The notes: a model not told the origin generated them from the sequence alone. A stretch of 64,000 nucleotides of DNA from Chaenocephalus aceratus (GCA_023974075.1 CM043799.1:1767545-1831544), one strand, 5' to 3'; numbered from the stretch's first letter, positions 33,016 through 45,208 are shown. Translations and numbers: made by a program.

Positions 33016-34125
33016 TTTTTAAATTACTTATAGTTAATGTACTGATAGATCTCTTCTCTGTCCGGATTCATCTGCAGTGGTCTGCTGTGTGGAGGACAGG
33101 GTGAAAGTTTAGCTTTACACGGCTTCTCTCGTATCAGCATCTGAATCTCTCGTGCCCCCCGCATCGGGTAGCGGCGCTGTGGGATTAGGATAATCACACA
33201 TTCACCAGGAGGCTGCACACCGGAGATCCTGTGTGAGGCATGACCTTATTTATAATGTGTTCCATAGCCTCTCGGCACCCCGAGCTTTTGCTAATGCTAA
33301 TGCGCATCCCAGTCTGTTTCTACTCCTCTGTGTCTTACATATGACGTTAGTTATATCAGCTTCACAGTGGTTACAAAATAATTCCGAAAAGATTTTTTTC
33401 TTATAAATCAATTCAGATGAAATACGTGGCAATACTCAGACTCATGCCCTCCGTATTTCTAATGGAGGCTCGGCACGCTTTAAGGGGACTTAATTGCAAG
33501 GGGACGTGTCTGTTTGTAAAAACTAAATATGGAAGTTGCCAAATCACAAACCATTAAAATGAAATGTTGAATGTGTAATTTGAATACAATTACATTTAAA
33601 GTGATTGATGTTCCATAGGTAAATTGTAGTAATTTTTTTTAACAATATATTCCAATTTGACTTTAGTAAATATTAATAAAGGAGTATTTTTTTTTCACCA
33701 GGCTTTATATTAGGGAGTGTGTTAAAACAAATTCTAAATGAACAGTTAGCTAAATGATTTCAATTAAAAAGTATGAATGCTGTGGTAATTACCTAAAGTC
33801 CTTGAAGTTTAAGAAATGTCACATATTCTGTATTTTAAATGTCGATCCCCATATTTTAATGTAAGAATGAACTTCGTCCAGTAAATAAGTGATTGTAGGC
33901 ATTTTATTCCAAGCAATGTAAACACACATTATGTTAAAACCCCTCAAAGATATGTCTTACATTACTACAGGTAAGTCTGCAAAATAAAAAACGGTCAAAA
34001 CATTTCAACTCACGTGTGCTCGGTTTGAGAATGTCTGTCTGTCTGTCATCAGCGTCTATCCCCAGTAAAGAAACACAAGATGTTCAAGAAGAGGAAAGAG
34101 CCATCATATTCAGATGTGTTCTTCA
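33016..34125. other. Intergenic, no gene recognised
   Basis: AT-rich from 33480 on. No repeats or coding motifs seen. Confidence 0.5.
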
Positions 34126-34194
34126 CCTCCTCCTCCTCCTCCTCCTCCTCCTCCTCCTCCTCCTCCTCCTCCTCCTCCTCCTCCTCTTCCTCCT
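34126..34194. repeat. (TCC)n microsatellite
   Basis: About 22 TCC units, giving a poly-Leu artefact ORF. Confidence 0.95.
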
Positions 34195-34316
34195 GCATTC
34201 TAATCAACAATCGCTGCTTCTAATTTTTGAAATGTAATTCTGCCCTCCACTGGTATGAAAAAGGTGCGCACACACACGTATATTTCTTTCTCTGCTATCA
34301 ACCATTCTGAAGAAAA

Positions 34317-34320
<4 letters not shown>

Positions 34321-34373
<53 letters not shown>
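34321..34373. repeat. (GT)n microsatellite
   Basis: About 26 GT units. Confidence 0.96.
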
Positions 34374-34374
<1 letters not shown>

Positions 34375-34666
34375 CTGCAGTGCGAGTTAAGGGAAAACAA
34401 GTTTGAGAGGTAGGTGATTTGTAATATGGGTCTCCCTAAAATTATAATTATGCAGCTGACTTTTCCCCCTGTTAACCATAATTAGCTTGCTTTCATTTAG
34501 TTGTGGTTCAGAGGCATAATAAGCATTTATGTTACACTCAAATTAAATGGAGTCAATGAATATTTTGCATGTTAGGGAAATAAAGCTAATACTGCACTTA
34601 ACTCACAGACTGAGCGTTATTACGGAAGAGGCACAACTAGTGATGATACATTGTTAGAGGATAATA

Positions 34667-34670
<4 letters not shown>

Positions 34671-34719
<49 letters not shown>

Positions 34720-34761
34720 GCGTGCGTGTGTGTGTGTGCGTGTGTGTGTGTGTGTGTGTGT
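34671..34761. repeat. (TG)n microsatellite with CG interruptions
   Basis: 91 bp of TG with a few GCGTGCG interruptions in the centre. Confidence 0.95.
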
Positions 34762-35022
34762 CTCGGTCTCTGGGGTCTAAGCCTCATCCATCCCACTGTT
34801 TATTTTTAGTTTTAGTTTGTGCACTGTGCATTGTGTGTGCATATGTGCACACACACAGGGGTAGCCCCCCCCACACACCCTCTTCAGCCCCAGCCCTCCA
34901 CACACCACCCTTCACCCTAGGGTGCCAATAGAGCCTTTGTCACCGCGGGTGATGCCAGCAGCGACAGTGGGGCTGGGGGGGGGTAGTGAACGTTCCTCTG
35001 AGAGTTGAGACAGAGCAAAACA

Positions 35023-35066
<44 letters not shown>
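35023..35066. repeat. (CA)n microsatellite
   Basis: About 22 CA units. Confidence 0.95.
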
Positions 35067-35068
<2 letters not shown>

Positions 35069-35428
35069 AATCCAACATCTGCCCCGCATCCACTCCCACC
35101 CCCCTTCCAATAGCTCTCTACTGGTGCAGCCTGAAGTTCAGTGCCAGGCATTTGTTTGGGGGGGGAGGGGGATCACTGCTGCTGATCTGGGACAATAAAG
35201 GTGAGTGTGTGTCCGGTGAGTGTGTGTCAGGTGAGTGTGTTCTCCACTGAGCTCTGTGGAGGGTGCAGTGCTAACACGTTCTCAGTGCTCCCTGACTTCA
35301 TCGATTTGAATCATTTAGGAAAGAAGACGGAAAAACTGATTTGCCACAATATGATCTTTTGTATTACTTTTCTCACAGCATTGCTTCTCCTGGTGAAAGC
35401 GTGGTGTTTAAAGGATAGGACCCGTATC

Positions 35429-35475
35429 AAAAGTCAAATCAAAGTCAACTGTATTGTCAATCTGTGTGTGATGTG
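35429..35475 (-). mobile_element. LINE 3'-end remnant, minus strand
   Basis: AAGTCAAATCAAAGTCAACT and GTATTGTCAATCTG is the reverse complement of the fish LINE end seen at 7439-7463. Only about 45 bp remain. Confidence 0.5.
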
Positions 35476-36098
35476 TATTTTAGCCCTGAGGTAGGGTTAG
35501 CTGAACAGAGTCCAGGAAGCGTATTCACAAGATAACAGCGTTTAATAAAACAATGATACACAACATGTGCAGAGAGCGACTCAGCCCGGTGCGCTGCCTC
35601 CCTCCTGTCTCCGTGACTGACGGCTGGAAAGAGACAGACTGGCTTCCCATATTATCATCTGTAGTCTTCTCCTATTGGCTTAACGTTGATGGTCCAAGTC
35701 ACGTCCTGTCGATTTCTGATGTTAGTTTTACAATCTTCTAATATCTGTTGGTCATTTAAACATTCCCTTAGTATTGCAGCGTCAATAAGTGAGGGTTAAA
35801 GACAGTGTGTTTAGTGTGCAACACCACGTGTATTCTCCTTATATTCACGTACACAACACATAATATTAGCTACATGCTAATGCTAAACCATCAGGAAGAG
35901 ATGTCAATGTTCATATGGACACCCAGCTTTTGTTTAAAATCTCTAAACCTATCTTTAAACTCGTCAGGCTTTCACAAACTATTAAAGAGTCCTAGAACAC
36001 CTGAAGAAGAGTCACAGGTAGATGCCAGGGGTCTTCTGGAGCTCAATGTAGCTGTGGGCAAATGTCTCAGTAGACTATGAGTTCACTTACATTATTAT
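35476..36098. other. Intergenic, no gene recognised
   Basis: Nothing specific seen. Confidence 0.5.
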
Positions 36099-36990
36099 TA
36101 GGGCTGTCAAATGATTACACATTTTAATCAGATTAATCACAGTTAAAAAAGTATTAATCAGATTAATCACCATTCGAACTATGTCCAAAATATGCCATTT
36201 CTTTATGTATATTGTCGTGGGAATGGAAAGATAAATGAAAGAAGGCGGGTTTATCCATTTAACATAAAGTATGTATGTATGTTTATTATAACCAATCCAT
36301 CAATACAGCATGGAATTGTGGACACAATCGTATCCAACGATAACACAATAGTCGAAGTCTTGGGTCTGAGAGTCTAAATCTCATCAGACGGTGGTCCGTG
36401 GCTCAAATGCAGAACCAATAATGGACCTTGATATGAAAAGGGATGAAAACCAGTGCTCTAAACAAAATAGGATGGTGTTGTTAAGAACATTCTTTCTTTA
36501 ACACACTTACTGGCCAACTTAGCCAATAGCCATTTCTCTTATTTGAATGAAACCTCTTCTTTTTTTTTATATCAAACCAAAAGGACATGGCCAACACAAC
36601 GTGGCCTACACAAGTACATGGCCCTCTTCTCTATTCGTCCTTTAGCCCGCTGCTGAGGCAAACCAACTTGTCCACATGCTCTGACCGCTTCTTTTGCACA
36701 ATGTGACCGGCCACTGAGAAGAGTCTTCCACACGGAACAGTGGATGCAGGAGTGGCTCGATGTGTGCGAGCCAGTGGGGCCAGCTTGGCATGGGCTCCTG
36801 CATGAGACGACCACCACTGCAGGGACAGTCCTCCATACTGTGGTGGGCTCGGCTCTGTACCCGTGTATGGCTCCGTCAGGCCGTACCTCTTCCTCCGATT
36901 CTGAATCTGAGCCCATCTGTAGAACAATGTTCATGTTCTTCTTGGGTGGCCCACCTTCAATCTGAATTTACTTTAAAATAAAAAAAAATC
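36099..36990 (-). mobile_element. hAT (ZBED-like) element, internally deleted
   Basis: The left edge TAGGGCTGTCAAATGATTAC with two tandem ATTAATCAGATTAATCAC-like motifs (36120-36170) matches a widespread fish hAT terminus. The right part contains the transposase C-terminus on the minus strand. Most of the coding region is deleted. The right terminus is not clear. Confidence 0.7.
36631..36940 (-). pseudogene. hAT transposase C-terminal dimerisation domain
   Basis: Minus-strand frame reads (in two frames) GSDSESEEEVRPDG, then LQWWSSHAGAHAKLAPLART and PCGRLFSVAGHIVQKKRSE, ending VDKLVCLSSGLKDE. This is the hATC dimerisation region of ZBED/Ac-like transposases (LAPLAR..., P-C-x-R-L-F-S-x-A-G, NVxxLVCL). 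A frameshift separates the acidic linker from the domain. The catalytic core is missing. Confidence 0.82.
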
Positions 36991-39114
36991 TATATTGATG
37001 TTGCCCCTTTTAGAAGTGAAGATGTAGTCATTTGTTCTGGGAATGTCTTTTTCGAGCCTGAGACCTGAAAAACAGGCTCAGAGGTTAAAGAGAAATCAAT
37101 TAGAAATGGTGTGCGATTGTAATCCTTAAAACTCAGAGGCCCTGTTTAACAGTTTCTGGGACGTTTTAAAACACATCATGGTTGTGGCCCTGTCTTTTCA
37201 GAAGACAGAAGCAAAGCACAATGAGTGGCAGTGCTCCCCTGGAAACTCTCAGAACTGTATCAAAATGGCATCAGCCAGCCCTCTTTTTCCACTACATCCC
37301 CATCACATTTTGAATTTCTAAGACTCTTCACTTTCTCTGTCAGCTGGAAAGTTGAATCCTCTCTAATGACACGTCTTGAAATGTAGGGGGGGGGGGGGGC
37401 AGGGTCACAACAGACAAACAGCTGCCACAACGGCGGGAGAAATGGAACCACATGGCACGTTTTTCCCCACGCAAAACCGCTGTCGACGAAAAGCAGGCTC
37501 TCCTCCATCGCGCAACCTCACTCACCCCGTTCCCCTCTTATCTTTTTTTTGCTCTGAAGTTCGACATATAGACCGAGGCCCTATCAAAAATCACAAACAG
37601 AGGAGAACTTCAGGGGGGAGGGCAGGTAGAGGGAGAGCTGAAGCAAATCTAAAAGCATTTCAAGCTATTGCTGAAACAATCCAATTACAATGCCTATCAA
37701 ACTTTCTTCACAGTTTATAGCTTCTAATTGCCTGACAAAAATTGACACTTCAGTCACAACAGTGTAATATAATAGGGGGCCATATTAAATTTGATCGAGG
37801 GGCAGAAAACGATGCTATCACTCAGCAGTGCGGAAAAGAGGAGATCAACTAGCATGATATAATGGATAAAAAAAGAAAATTATTCATTAATCGCGTTGGC
37901 TTTTCCAATAATGGAAATGACACAGTTCAGACGTCTTCCTAAAAACACTATTAATTAAAGGGATGATAGATCTAACAAGGCATGGAGCCCAGAGAAATCT
38001 CTCCCCCCTTACTCCCTCCCTCATTCTTCCTGTTCTTTCCTTTCTCTACCGTGTTCCCTTCATCATGCTCTCTGCGACTCATTTTCCCAATCAGCATGAC
38101 ATCTTTCTGTGTTCTCTGCCTCCCCCAATTAGAGAGCTGCTTCCGACCTGAACTGGTTCTCTGACACCTGGGCTTCAGGTACAGGCTGTTCTGCCAAGTC
38201 ATGTACTGGACATTTTAATATTAGATGTGTTTAACTGTAATAGCAATTTCCATTGAATGTGTAAAGGCTTATTCCGGTGTATTTTACATGAGAGTGAGAA
38301 AGTACTGAGTCCTTCTTTACGGTGGCCGAGAGGGGCAAATGCGCAACAACGGCACACAACGCATACACAAGCAGGAAACCCCTCAAATACAGAGGTGAAA
38401 AACACACAAACCCAGAAAACAAATACAATAAAAAATCGCTGCAAATACAGAAATTATAAGCAAACTCAAAAACACACAAAACCCAAAAAAAACGGAAAAA
38501 AAAAAACATACCGTATGTGCTCCAGGCCTCTTGAGTGGAAGTGGAACATCATAAGTGGAACATGTCGATTTAAAATTGTTATCCGGATTCGTAGTTCTGT
38601 AGCGCTGCTCCGGTCCAGCAAACTGCTAGCAAGCTGTAAAGCTGAAGAGGATCTAAAAACGTTACTTTCTTTAACCATTTATTGGAGATCCAGACATTAA
38701 ATAAAGAGGAGCATCAGATTCAAAGATGCAAAGGTCATATGACAAAGCTACAGTGTAGAAATGGCTATTACATTATTCTGAGCTCCTCCAACAATGCAAC
38801 ATAATAAATATATATAATAAAATACCAAAATACAAAATAAAAAGTAGTGCAAAAAGTCTATATAAGGCCAGGTAACTAAGATTAAGCTGTGCACCTTTAT
38901 CCACCAGTACTGTTATATTAGTGAGTTAACAAGTTAATGCTGTATATGGCTGATGTACTTTAATCAAGATTATTACATGGCTTAGTTGAATACCTGATTC
39001 TGATTGGTCAATTTCGGACATTTCAAAGGTCAATATGACAGTAGTACAGACCGTAAGCACTATACTGACCAAGAGAGAGAAAGAGGTTAAAAGACGGAGC
39101 GCTGGACGTCAGAT
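36991..39114. other. Intergenic; candidate conserved noncoding block 37640-37970
   Basis: No gene is recognised. 37640-37970 is repeat-free with GCTTCTAATTGCCTGAC, TTCATTAATCGCG and CTATTAATTAAAGG, typical of homeodomain-bound enhancers; conservation is untested. 38330-38500 is A/C-rich and probably repeat-derived. 38700-38860 is AT-rich. Confidence 0.3.
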
Positions 39115-39231
39115 AAATCAGCAGGAGCAGACAGACAGGAAGTAAACACTAACAGGAACATCAGAAGAAGACAGACAGGAAGTAAACACTAACAGGAACA
39201 TCAGAAGAAGACAGACGGAAAGTAAACACTG

Positions 39232-39777
39232 GCCGTTTCTCAATCGCGAGGATTTTGGCTTCCAAGCCAATATGTCAAGGATGCTACGTCATCGAGTGCC
39301 GCCGAAGGACTGTTCCAATCTCCAGCATACGTGGAATTCCACCGAGGCCGCGTCCTTGGTTTGGGGGAAATTTCGAGGCTGCACATGGGTAGACTTCGCG
39401 TCCTTAAAATCCCCACAATGCTTTGCGCACGGACCAATTTCAAAAACCCTTGCGGAGAATGGCTGAACCAACGCAGCACACATGTAAGTATAGTGGCGTA
39501 GAACATGTGTTGGTAAATATGTTACTTTGTTACATTTGTTTGTTATCACCAAAAATGTGTTCCGTGAAAGTAAAGCAAGTTCATAATTAGATAGACATCG
39601 TGAGGTAGTTATTTTCGGTACAGTTTATGTTGAGAGAGTGGCACACTTGTTAGCCTGTTCCATTCTTCTTCGTTTTCCGAAGCCGTGGCTTGGAAGCATA
39701 CTTGCTTCGTTTCTGAAGGAAGTGACTTGAATGTACGCGACTACCAAGCCAGCATCCTCGCGATTGAGAAACGGCCA
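39232..39777. mobile_element. ~545-bp MITE with 20-bp inverted ends
   Basis: The left end GGCCGTTTCTCAATCGCGAG and its exact complement before 39777 bracket the element, with ACT on both outer sides as a probable 3-bp target duplication. TTGGCT/AGCCA matches extend the arms. No coding sequence. A 3-bp duplication would fit PIF/Harbinger-type elements, but the family is not known. Confidence 0.8.
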
Positions 39778-39779
39778 CT

Positions 39780-40317
39780 GTCACTACCCGATCTGCAGCT
39801 CTGCCCGATCTGCAGTGCGCATGTGCGAGATGGTCCGCCATTTTGGACAACTCCGGACGGCAACCCAAGATGGACACTTGATACAGTGGCTTTTGGCAAA
39901 GCTCAAAAAGAAAACGCGAGAGAGATGAGTTATTGTTATTACAACGTGACTTCACTATTATTTAACAACTCTTTTTATTGGGTTCTTTTATTTGGGGTTA
40001 AGTACATTGTCAGAATAAGTGAGAAATGGATTTAACTTCTGTTAGACAGCTATCATACTGAATAAATATTTACTGTGAATGTATGCAAAAAATGGCATAT
40101 AGCTGGCATATAAATTAATTTCTCACTTATTCTGACATTGTACTTAACCCCAAATAAAAGAACCCAATAAAAAGAGTTGTTAAATAATAGTGAAGTCACG
40201 TTTTCTTTTTGTGATTTGCCAAAAGCCACTGTGTCAAGTGTCCTACTTGGGTTGCCGTACGGAGTTGTCCAATATGGCGGACCATCTCGAACATGCGCAC
40301 TGCAGATCGGGCAGTGA
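39780..40317. mobile_element. ~540-bp foldback MITE with ~200-240-bp arms
   Basis: The left arm 39780-40026 (GTCACTACCCGATCTGCAG to AGTGAGAAAT) and right arm 40120-40317 are reverse complements with few mismatches. The loop is about 90 bp. The left tip has a duplicated CCCGATCTGCAG. AAACACT before the adjacent MITE and after this element (40319-40325) may be its target duplication, though that heptamer is also part of the surrounding array unit. Confidence 0.85.
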
Positions 40318-40486
40318 CAAACACTAAAAGGAACATCAGAAGAAGGCAGACAGGAAGTAAACACTAACAGGAACATCAGAAGAAGACAGACAGGAAGTAA
40401 ACACTAACAGGAACATCAGAAGACGACAGCCAGGAAGTAAACACTAACAGGAACATCAGAAGAAGACAGATAGAAAGTAAACACGA

Positions 40487-41270
40487 GGTCTATCCCAATT
40501 GATTATTTCAGCCTCCTCCTTTCCCTCACTCGCGTCCCTTCCTTACGTCTTAGCTCCGCCCCCGTAAGATGCGAGCGAGAGACACGAGCGAGAGACACGA
40601 GGAAGAGACGCGAGGAGAGAGGATTCCTCAGGTATGAGTTGGGATGTCCTCGTTCATTCGAGCGTCTCCATAAACAGCGCCCTTTACTTCTGGTGCGCGC
40701 AGTCCCTGTCACTGGACTCCCCTCCACATAAATCCCTTTACACCTGGGATTTAGTTTCACAATGAAATGATTTCGTCCATCTCTTCCATTAATTTCTTTT
40801 ATTATAGTTTTCTATGTATTATTGTCGGTCCTGTATTGGTTTTTCCAGGTGTAACATTTAATTTAATTTAATTATAATCATAACAATAATAATAATAATT
40901 GATGGATTCATTTCATTATGGTATTTGAGCTTGTTTCAGATTAACTTTTGTATTGGATGTTGTTATTTAATTTCTCCTACAGAAGAGAGACACAAATCAC
41001 AAAAAGATTAGTTAGGTATGTCACCGTATTTTTATATATCCTAAATGTTTGATGTTCTGTGGGTTTTATCCACACTTGCATCAAAAACAACAAGTAAGAA
41101 CGGTGGGTTAAGTATTGTAACCCTAATTCTATAAACACAGGTGGAGCCCTCTACTGGACACTATGGGTACTACTCTCATCAATGATGCGCGAGCGTTCAC
41201 ACACTGAAGTTGTATAAATATAGCCGGCCAAGCAATTTTGACATGAAAGTAAGCAGGTCGATGCAGGGGC
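40487..41270. other. Intergenic, no gene recognised
   Basis: 40496-40650 has CTATCCCAATTGATTA on one side and GAGTTGGGAT on the other, possibly another small MITE. The rest is AT-rich and featureless. Confidence 0.4.
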
Positions 41271-41735
41271 GGACTGGGGGGAAAAAGTGGCCCGGGGATT
41301 AATGAACAGACAGGCCCACTTAATGCGCGGCATGTATCGGCCGGCCGCCGACGAAAGTATGTTACTTAACAAAAAACTCTTTGCATTTAATGTTATTTTG
41401 GACCATTATTCATATAGTAATCACATTACCTGAGCCCTTGAGTTGCCTAGAGCAAAATAGTTACAGCATATATTTTGTGATTTTAATGTTAACAGATCAT
41501 TAATGCAATAACATTTGGACCCAATTTGCCTGACTTGACACATGGAATAAAACATGGGCGTAGGAAGCATCCTCAATATGGGTGAGACAATTTAACAGGG
41601 GGTGTGGGCAGGTGGTGGACCTCACTTCCTCTAGGGGGGTCAGGGGGCCTGCTCCCCGGGAAGATTTGTTTTTAAATGTTGAAGTTAAATGCATCAATCT
41701 GGTGCACTTTGAGAGCAAAATTAGGGACTAAATCT
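41271..41735 (-). mobile_element. hAT-like repeat debris, copy 3 of the dispersed family
   Basis: GCAGGGGCGGACTGG at 41274 is a typical fish hAT-type end. 41690-41725 is the reverse complement of AATTTTGCTCTCAAAGTGCA and CCAGATTGATGCAT, shared with 55760-55795 and 19855-19880. The GGGGTCAGGGGGCCTGCTCC block between them belongs to the same repeat type. Confidence 0.6.
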
Positions 41736-41741
41736 ATAGCA

Positions 41742-41890
41742 GTCAGTGGGGGCTTGGACTGTGAGCCGTAGGGTCGCCGGTTCAAGTCCCCGACCAGACC
41801 TACATATGGAGTGTGGACTTCTACTTGGAGAGGTCCCAGTTCACCTCCTGCCCTGCAGTGGTGCCCTTGAGCAAGGCACCGGACATAACA
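41742..41890 (+). mobile_element. tRNA-derived SINE
   Basis: The sequence has a tRNA-like head (CAGTGGGGGCTTGGACTGTG) with a B-box GGTTCAAGTCC at 41780-41790, followed by a body containing TGCCCTTGAGCAAGGCACCG, as in fish tRNA-SINEs. It abuts DIRS-like sequence. It is not a functional tRNA gene. Confidence 0.7.
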
Positions 41891-42402
41891 TATGGAACTT
41901 TTTGCAGACAATGTGCTGATTCAGGATGCGAAGATCCAGAATGGGTTTCTTGGAAACCAGGAAGTACATGGAGTAAAGCCCCTTTTCTCTGTCCTGAGAG
42001 TGCACAACAGACACAGCCTGTTTTTGCAACAGGACCTGAATCTCTGTTGAAAGGAAACCTATCTTTTCCTGGGATGATAGATTTGCCTCTCTTTTTGCCC
42101 CTGAATGGAGGAGGGACGCTGCAGAACTGGAGTGAGTAACCCAGTCTCAGTGTCCCATCCATCCACTCTGTCAGTACACAGCTGGGCTTCCATTCCCCAT
42201 AAAACGGTGTTTTAGGGGACATGCAAGCAGCTGTGGTACTCTCTGGTGGCCCACTCTGCCGCCAAACCTTCCATAAAAGGACGTTTGGCCCATAGGGGAC
42301 TGACATAGAAAGGGCCGATTTTCTACTGAGGTCCTTGGACGCACCGCGACCAGCTCTCGTTAGCTCTACATGTTTACCAGGCATTGTTGCTGCTGCTGAC
42401 AT
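41886..42402 (-). pseudogene. DIRS-like retroelement RT N-terminal fragment
   Basis: Minus-strand frames give DGTLRLGYSLQFCSVPPPFR at about 42150-42090, then in another frame MQKQAVSVVHSQDREKGLYS, followed by MYFLVSKKPILDLRILNQHI and VCKKFHML. This order (LGYxLQF, PPPF, GxYSxYFLVPKK, RPILDLRxLN) is the start of the RT of DIRS-type tyrosine-recombinase retroelements. The usual Gly-Gly-x-Arg between KK and PILDLR is deleted, and one frameshift is present. The SINE at 41742-41890 borders it. No recombinase or RNase H remains. Confidence 0.75.
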
Positions 42403-43035
42403 GTCGATAAGAAAAAAAAAAACTTACCTTGGGCAATTTCTTTAAAAAGACGGCCAAACAACCTGATCAAGAAGATCAACCGAATGTAGCTGGTTACCAC
42501 CAGCACATCGTACGTTGTGACTGCTGCTACAACAGAACCGAGAGAGGAGGGAGCTAACGTCAGTGCTAGTGCTAACTTGACAGCTAACGTTAACTTGGGG
42601 GCTGAAGAGACACAAGAAGACGAGCCGTTGTGTGTGTGGCGTTGCGTCTCTCCAGGCAGTGAGAGGGTTGTGTTGTGCTATAGCTGTATTATTAATATTA
42701 ATATTGTTCATGGTTGGTGCCGCTGGCTGCTCTTATCGCGTGTGTTCGGCTCTGTGTAGGCTACAGCCATAATAGGCGATAGCCCATGTGAAACAATGTA
42801 GCCTGTTTTTGAGTCATTTTAATTTGATTTAATTAAACAGTCAAACGTTACATTGGTGGTCCGTGGATTATTTATTATCAAGTTGATTGAAGTTTGCGTA
42901 GCCCATACATGCTCGGGAAATCTGTTGACATGAACATGATCCATCAGGACGTTTCATGTAAATGTAGACCTGTGGCACCACCCCGTGTGCAACAGATTTT
43001 CTCTTTGTAATAGGCCTATGTATGTGCTGTTGCTA
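42403..43035. other. Unassigned sequence
   Basis: No gene recognised. A short repeated GCTAACGT motif occurs at 42550-42600. Confidence 0.4.
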
Positions 43036-44160
43036 TTAAAGGTGGGGTAGGTAAGTTTCAGAAACCGGCTCGAGTGCACTACATTTAGAAAGTACACAGC
43101 CGAAAAGAATCCGCCCCTTCCTTCAGACTTCCTTACAGAGCACCTCCTCTCCTCCAACACACATGAACGCGCACATGACTTAGGTTGGCTATATAGTTCA
43201 GGGGAATTGTAAACCATACAAAACAGATAATTACCTGTCCAAGAGAAAAGAGCGACCACGGCGTCAGATTTCAACTCGGTGTGTATGGGGGTTATTCCCT
43301 ATCTTTATTCAAGAGCGTGGTATTTAAATTTGAGAGCATACTTTATTGATTTCCTTCACTCAAACCCTGTCATCGCACCAAAGACAAACCAAAGAGTAAC
43401 CGCCCTTACGGGACGCTGTAATAATTAAAGCGAACGCACCCGCAAGGACACCTGGCCTACTATTGAGGGATTTTGACAGGATTGTTGCACAAAAGTTTCG
43501 AGCGCGAACAGAATAAATCTGAGAGCAGAACAAATCTATAAGCAGCAATATATCTGAGTGCAAGCGTACAGTTTGAGCAGAAGCAGAGCGAATCTAAGTG
43601 CAAGCAGGCACTATTTGAGTGCGAGGACAGGGTTTGAGGGAAATAAATACATAAAGTATGCTCTCAAATTTAAATACCACGCTCTTGAATAATAATAGGG
43701 AATAACCCCCATGTGTTCCATCAGTAGTCGCCATCGTTGAAAAGCAACTCCGATATTGACTCTGGTTTGAATTGTCCTAGTTTCCACTTTGTTTTTGTTC
43801 CTAATTTGCTCCGTTACATTATTTCTTTTATCACCAGTAGACGATGTTGAACCTAACTGCCATGGTGAAAGTGGCCGCCTGTTGCTGGCGAGTCATTGAA
43901 GTACTGCTGCATTGCACGCCCAATGAGGGCACGAGATACATTTGTGCGTGCACGAGATGGAAGGCTGACAGACAGGGCGGCTAAACGGATTGGTTGTACT
44001 TTTTACAGTATTACGGCTTCCACAGATGACATTTGTTTATGGATTTTTTGTCAAAGCACTTAAGATATTCATTTCTATCGGGATGTTAAGAGCATTCCAT
44101 GGAATATAACAAAAAGTGTATCTGGAGCCGGTTTCTGAAACTTACCTACCCCACCTTTAA
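43036..44160. mobile_element. 1.1-kb TTAA-flanked DNA element
   Basis: TTAA at 43036-43039 and 44157-44160 bracket inverted ends of about 30 bp (AGGTGGGGTAGGTAAGTTTC and AGAAACCGGCTC; complement at the right). TTAA duplications are typical of piggyBac and Kolobok elements. The interior is noncoding and holds a second palindromic element. A related orphan end lies at 5444-5480. Confidence 0.85.
43285..43712. mobile_element. 428-bp inverted-repeat element nested in the TTAA element
   Basis: ATGGGGGTTATTCCCTA at 43285 and its complement ending 43712 start two ~95-bp arms (43285-43380, 43618-43712) sharing AGAGCGTGGTATTTAAATTT and GAGAGCATACTTTAT. GTGT flanks both sides (43281-43284, 43713-43716). 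The centre repeats TGAGYGCAAGC/GAGCAGAAGC motifs. Family unknown. Confidence 0.75.
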
Positions 44161-45000
44161 TGCACGGATCAGCATTTACCCACCCCCGCAAAAATAAATA
44201 AAAATCCCGGCTCCCCCGGAGACCGTGGTATAGTTCGCACACTGGCTATCACACTAGGTGAGGTGTGTTTTCTGACAACATCACGGTGGCCATAATGTTG
44301 CTGCGCCCGCATAGTGCTTTAACAGCACTTCCTGCGGTTTATCACACTCACATGCGCGCGCCGGCTGCCTCCTTTACCTTTACTGGAGTTACAACGGTGG
44401 AGGAACGCTTCCTCCAAGCCCCCAGGAAGTGCGCCTGACTCAGATGAAAATATTCGTGGTGGCCAAACGGCGGTACTACACTTCCTTTAGGTTGCTGGGC
44501 CCGGAAACACTTTTTCCCATTGACTTACATGGGGAAAGAGTGGTCTGTAAATCGTTGGATATTTTTTTTAAACTAAATCAACCACCCAGTATGAACGTTT
44601 GTATAGCCCTTATTAAAAACATTCGTTCCTCACGTTTTAAAAATGTGCTAATAACGTTATTCTGAGAGTTATTTCCCTCTGCATTATGAAAGTGCATCGA
44701 ACCCACAGGACCGCACCGCCTGGCACGTTCATGTTACGTGTTCACCACTACATGCGTTTATCTTTACCCATGGATGCACAATAACAACGGACCCATATCG
44801 CCTTACTGCCATCCCACGGAGCTGTAATAATGGATATATTGCACATGTTTGCTGTAATTCATCATTTGTAAAATATTATACTACATGGGCTGTATGATTA
44901 AATCTTGTACCGTAAATGTTTTATTAAATAAAGTTAATATTACCGACGTAGATTAACGTCCCTGCAGCTTCTTATTGCACTAAGAAGCTTATTGCACTGT
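44161..45000. other. Probable dispersed-repeat debris, family unknown
   Basis: 44440-44580 (TTGCTGGGCCCGGAAACAC, TTCCCATTGACTTACATGGG) resembles a common fish repeat. No gene is recognised. Confidence 0.4.
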
Positions 45001-45208
45001 ATATATATGTATATATATATGTATATATATATATATATATATTTGACCCTCCAGAAAAACGCGATTATGCGATCGCATAATTTACCGCATTATCAGCAAA
45101 ATGGCGCAGATTTTTAAAAGGGCGCATATTTATTAAAAGGGCGCATAATCCCCGCATTATTCCACACAAAGTTGAGAAAAAAAAAAGTTAACTCATCTTG
45201 AAGTGAAG

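Larger units (their letters stand above)
39115..40486. repeat. 40-bp minisatellite split by two palindromic insertions
   Basis: The unit (GAAGACAGACAGGAAGTAAA and CACTAACAGGAACATCAGAA) occurs about three times at 39115-39231 and about four times at 40318-40486. The two parts are separated by a MITE (39232-39777) and a foldback element (39780-40317). Both insertions lie within one array unit after AAACACT. Confidence 0.9.

Noticed and set aside
41770..41800. Possible tRNA gene from GGTTCAAGTCC
   Set aside because: The head does not fold as a full tRNA and is followed by a SINE body, so it is a tRNA-derived SINE.
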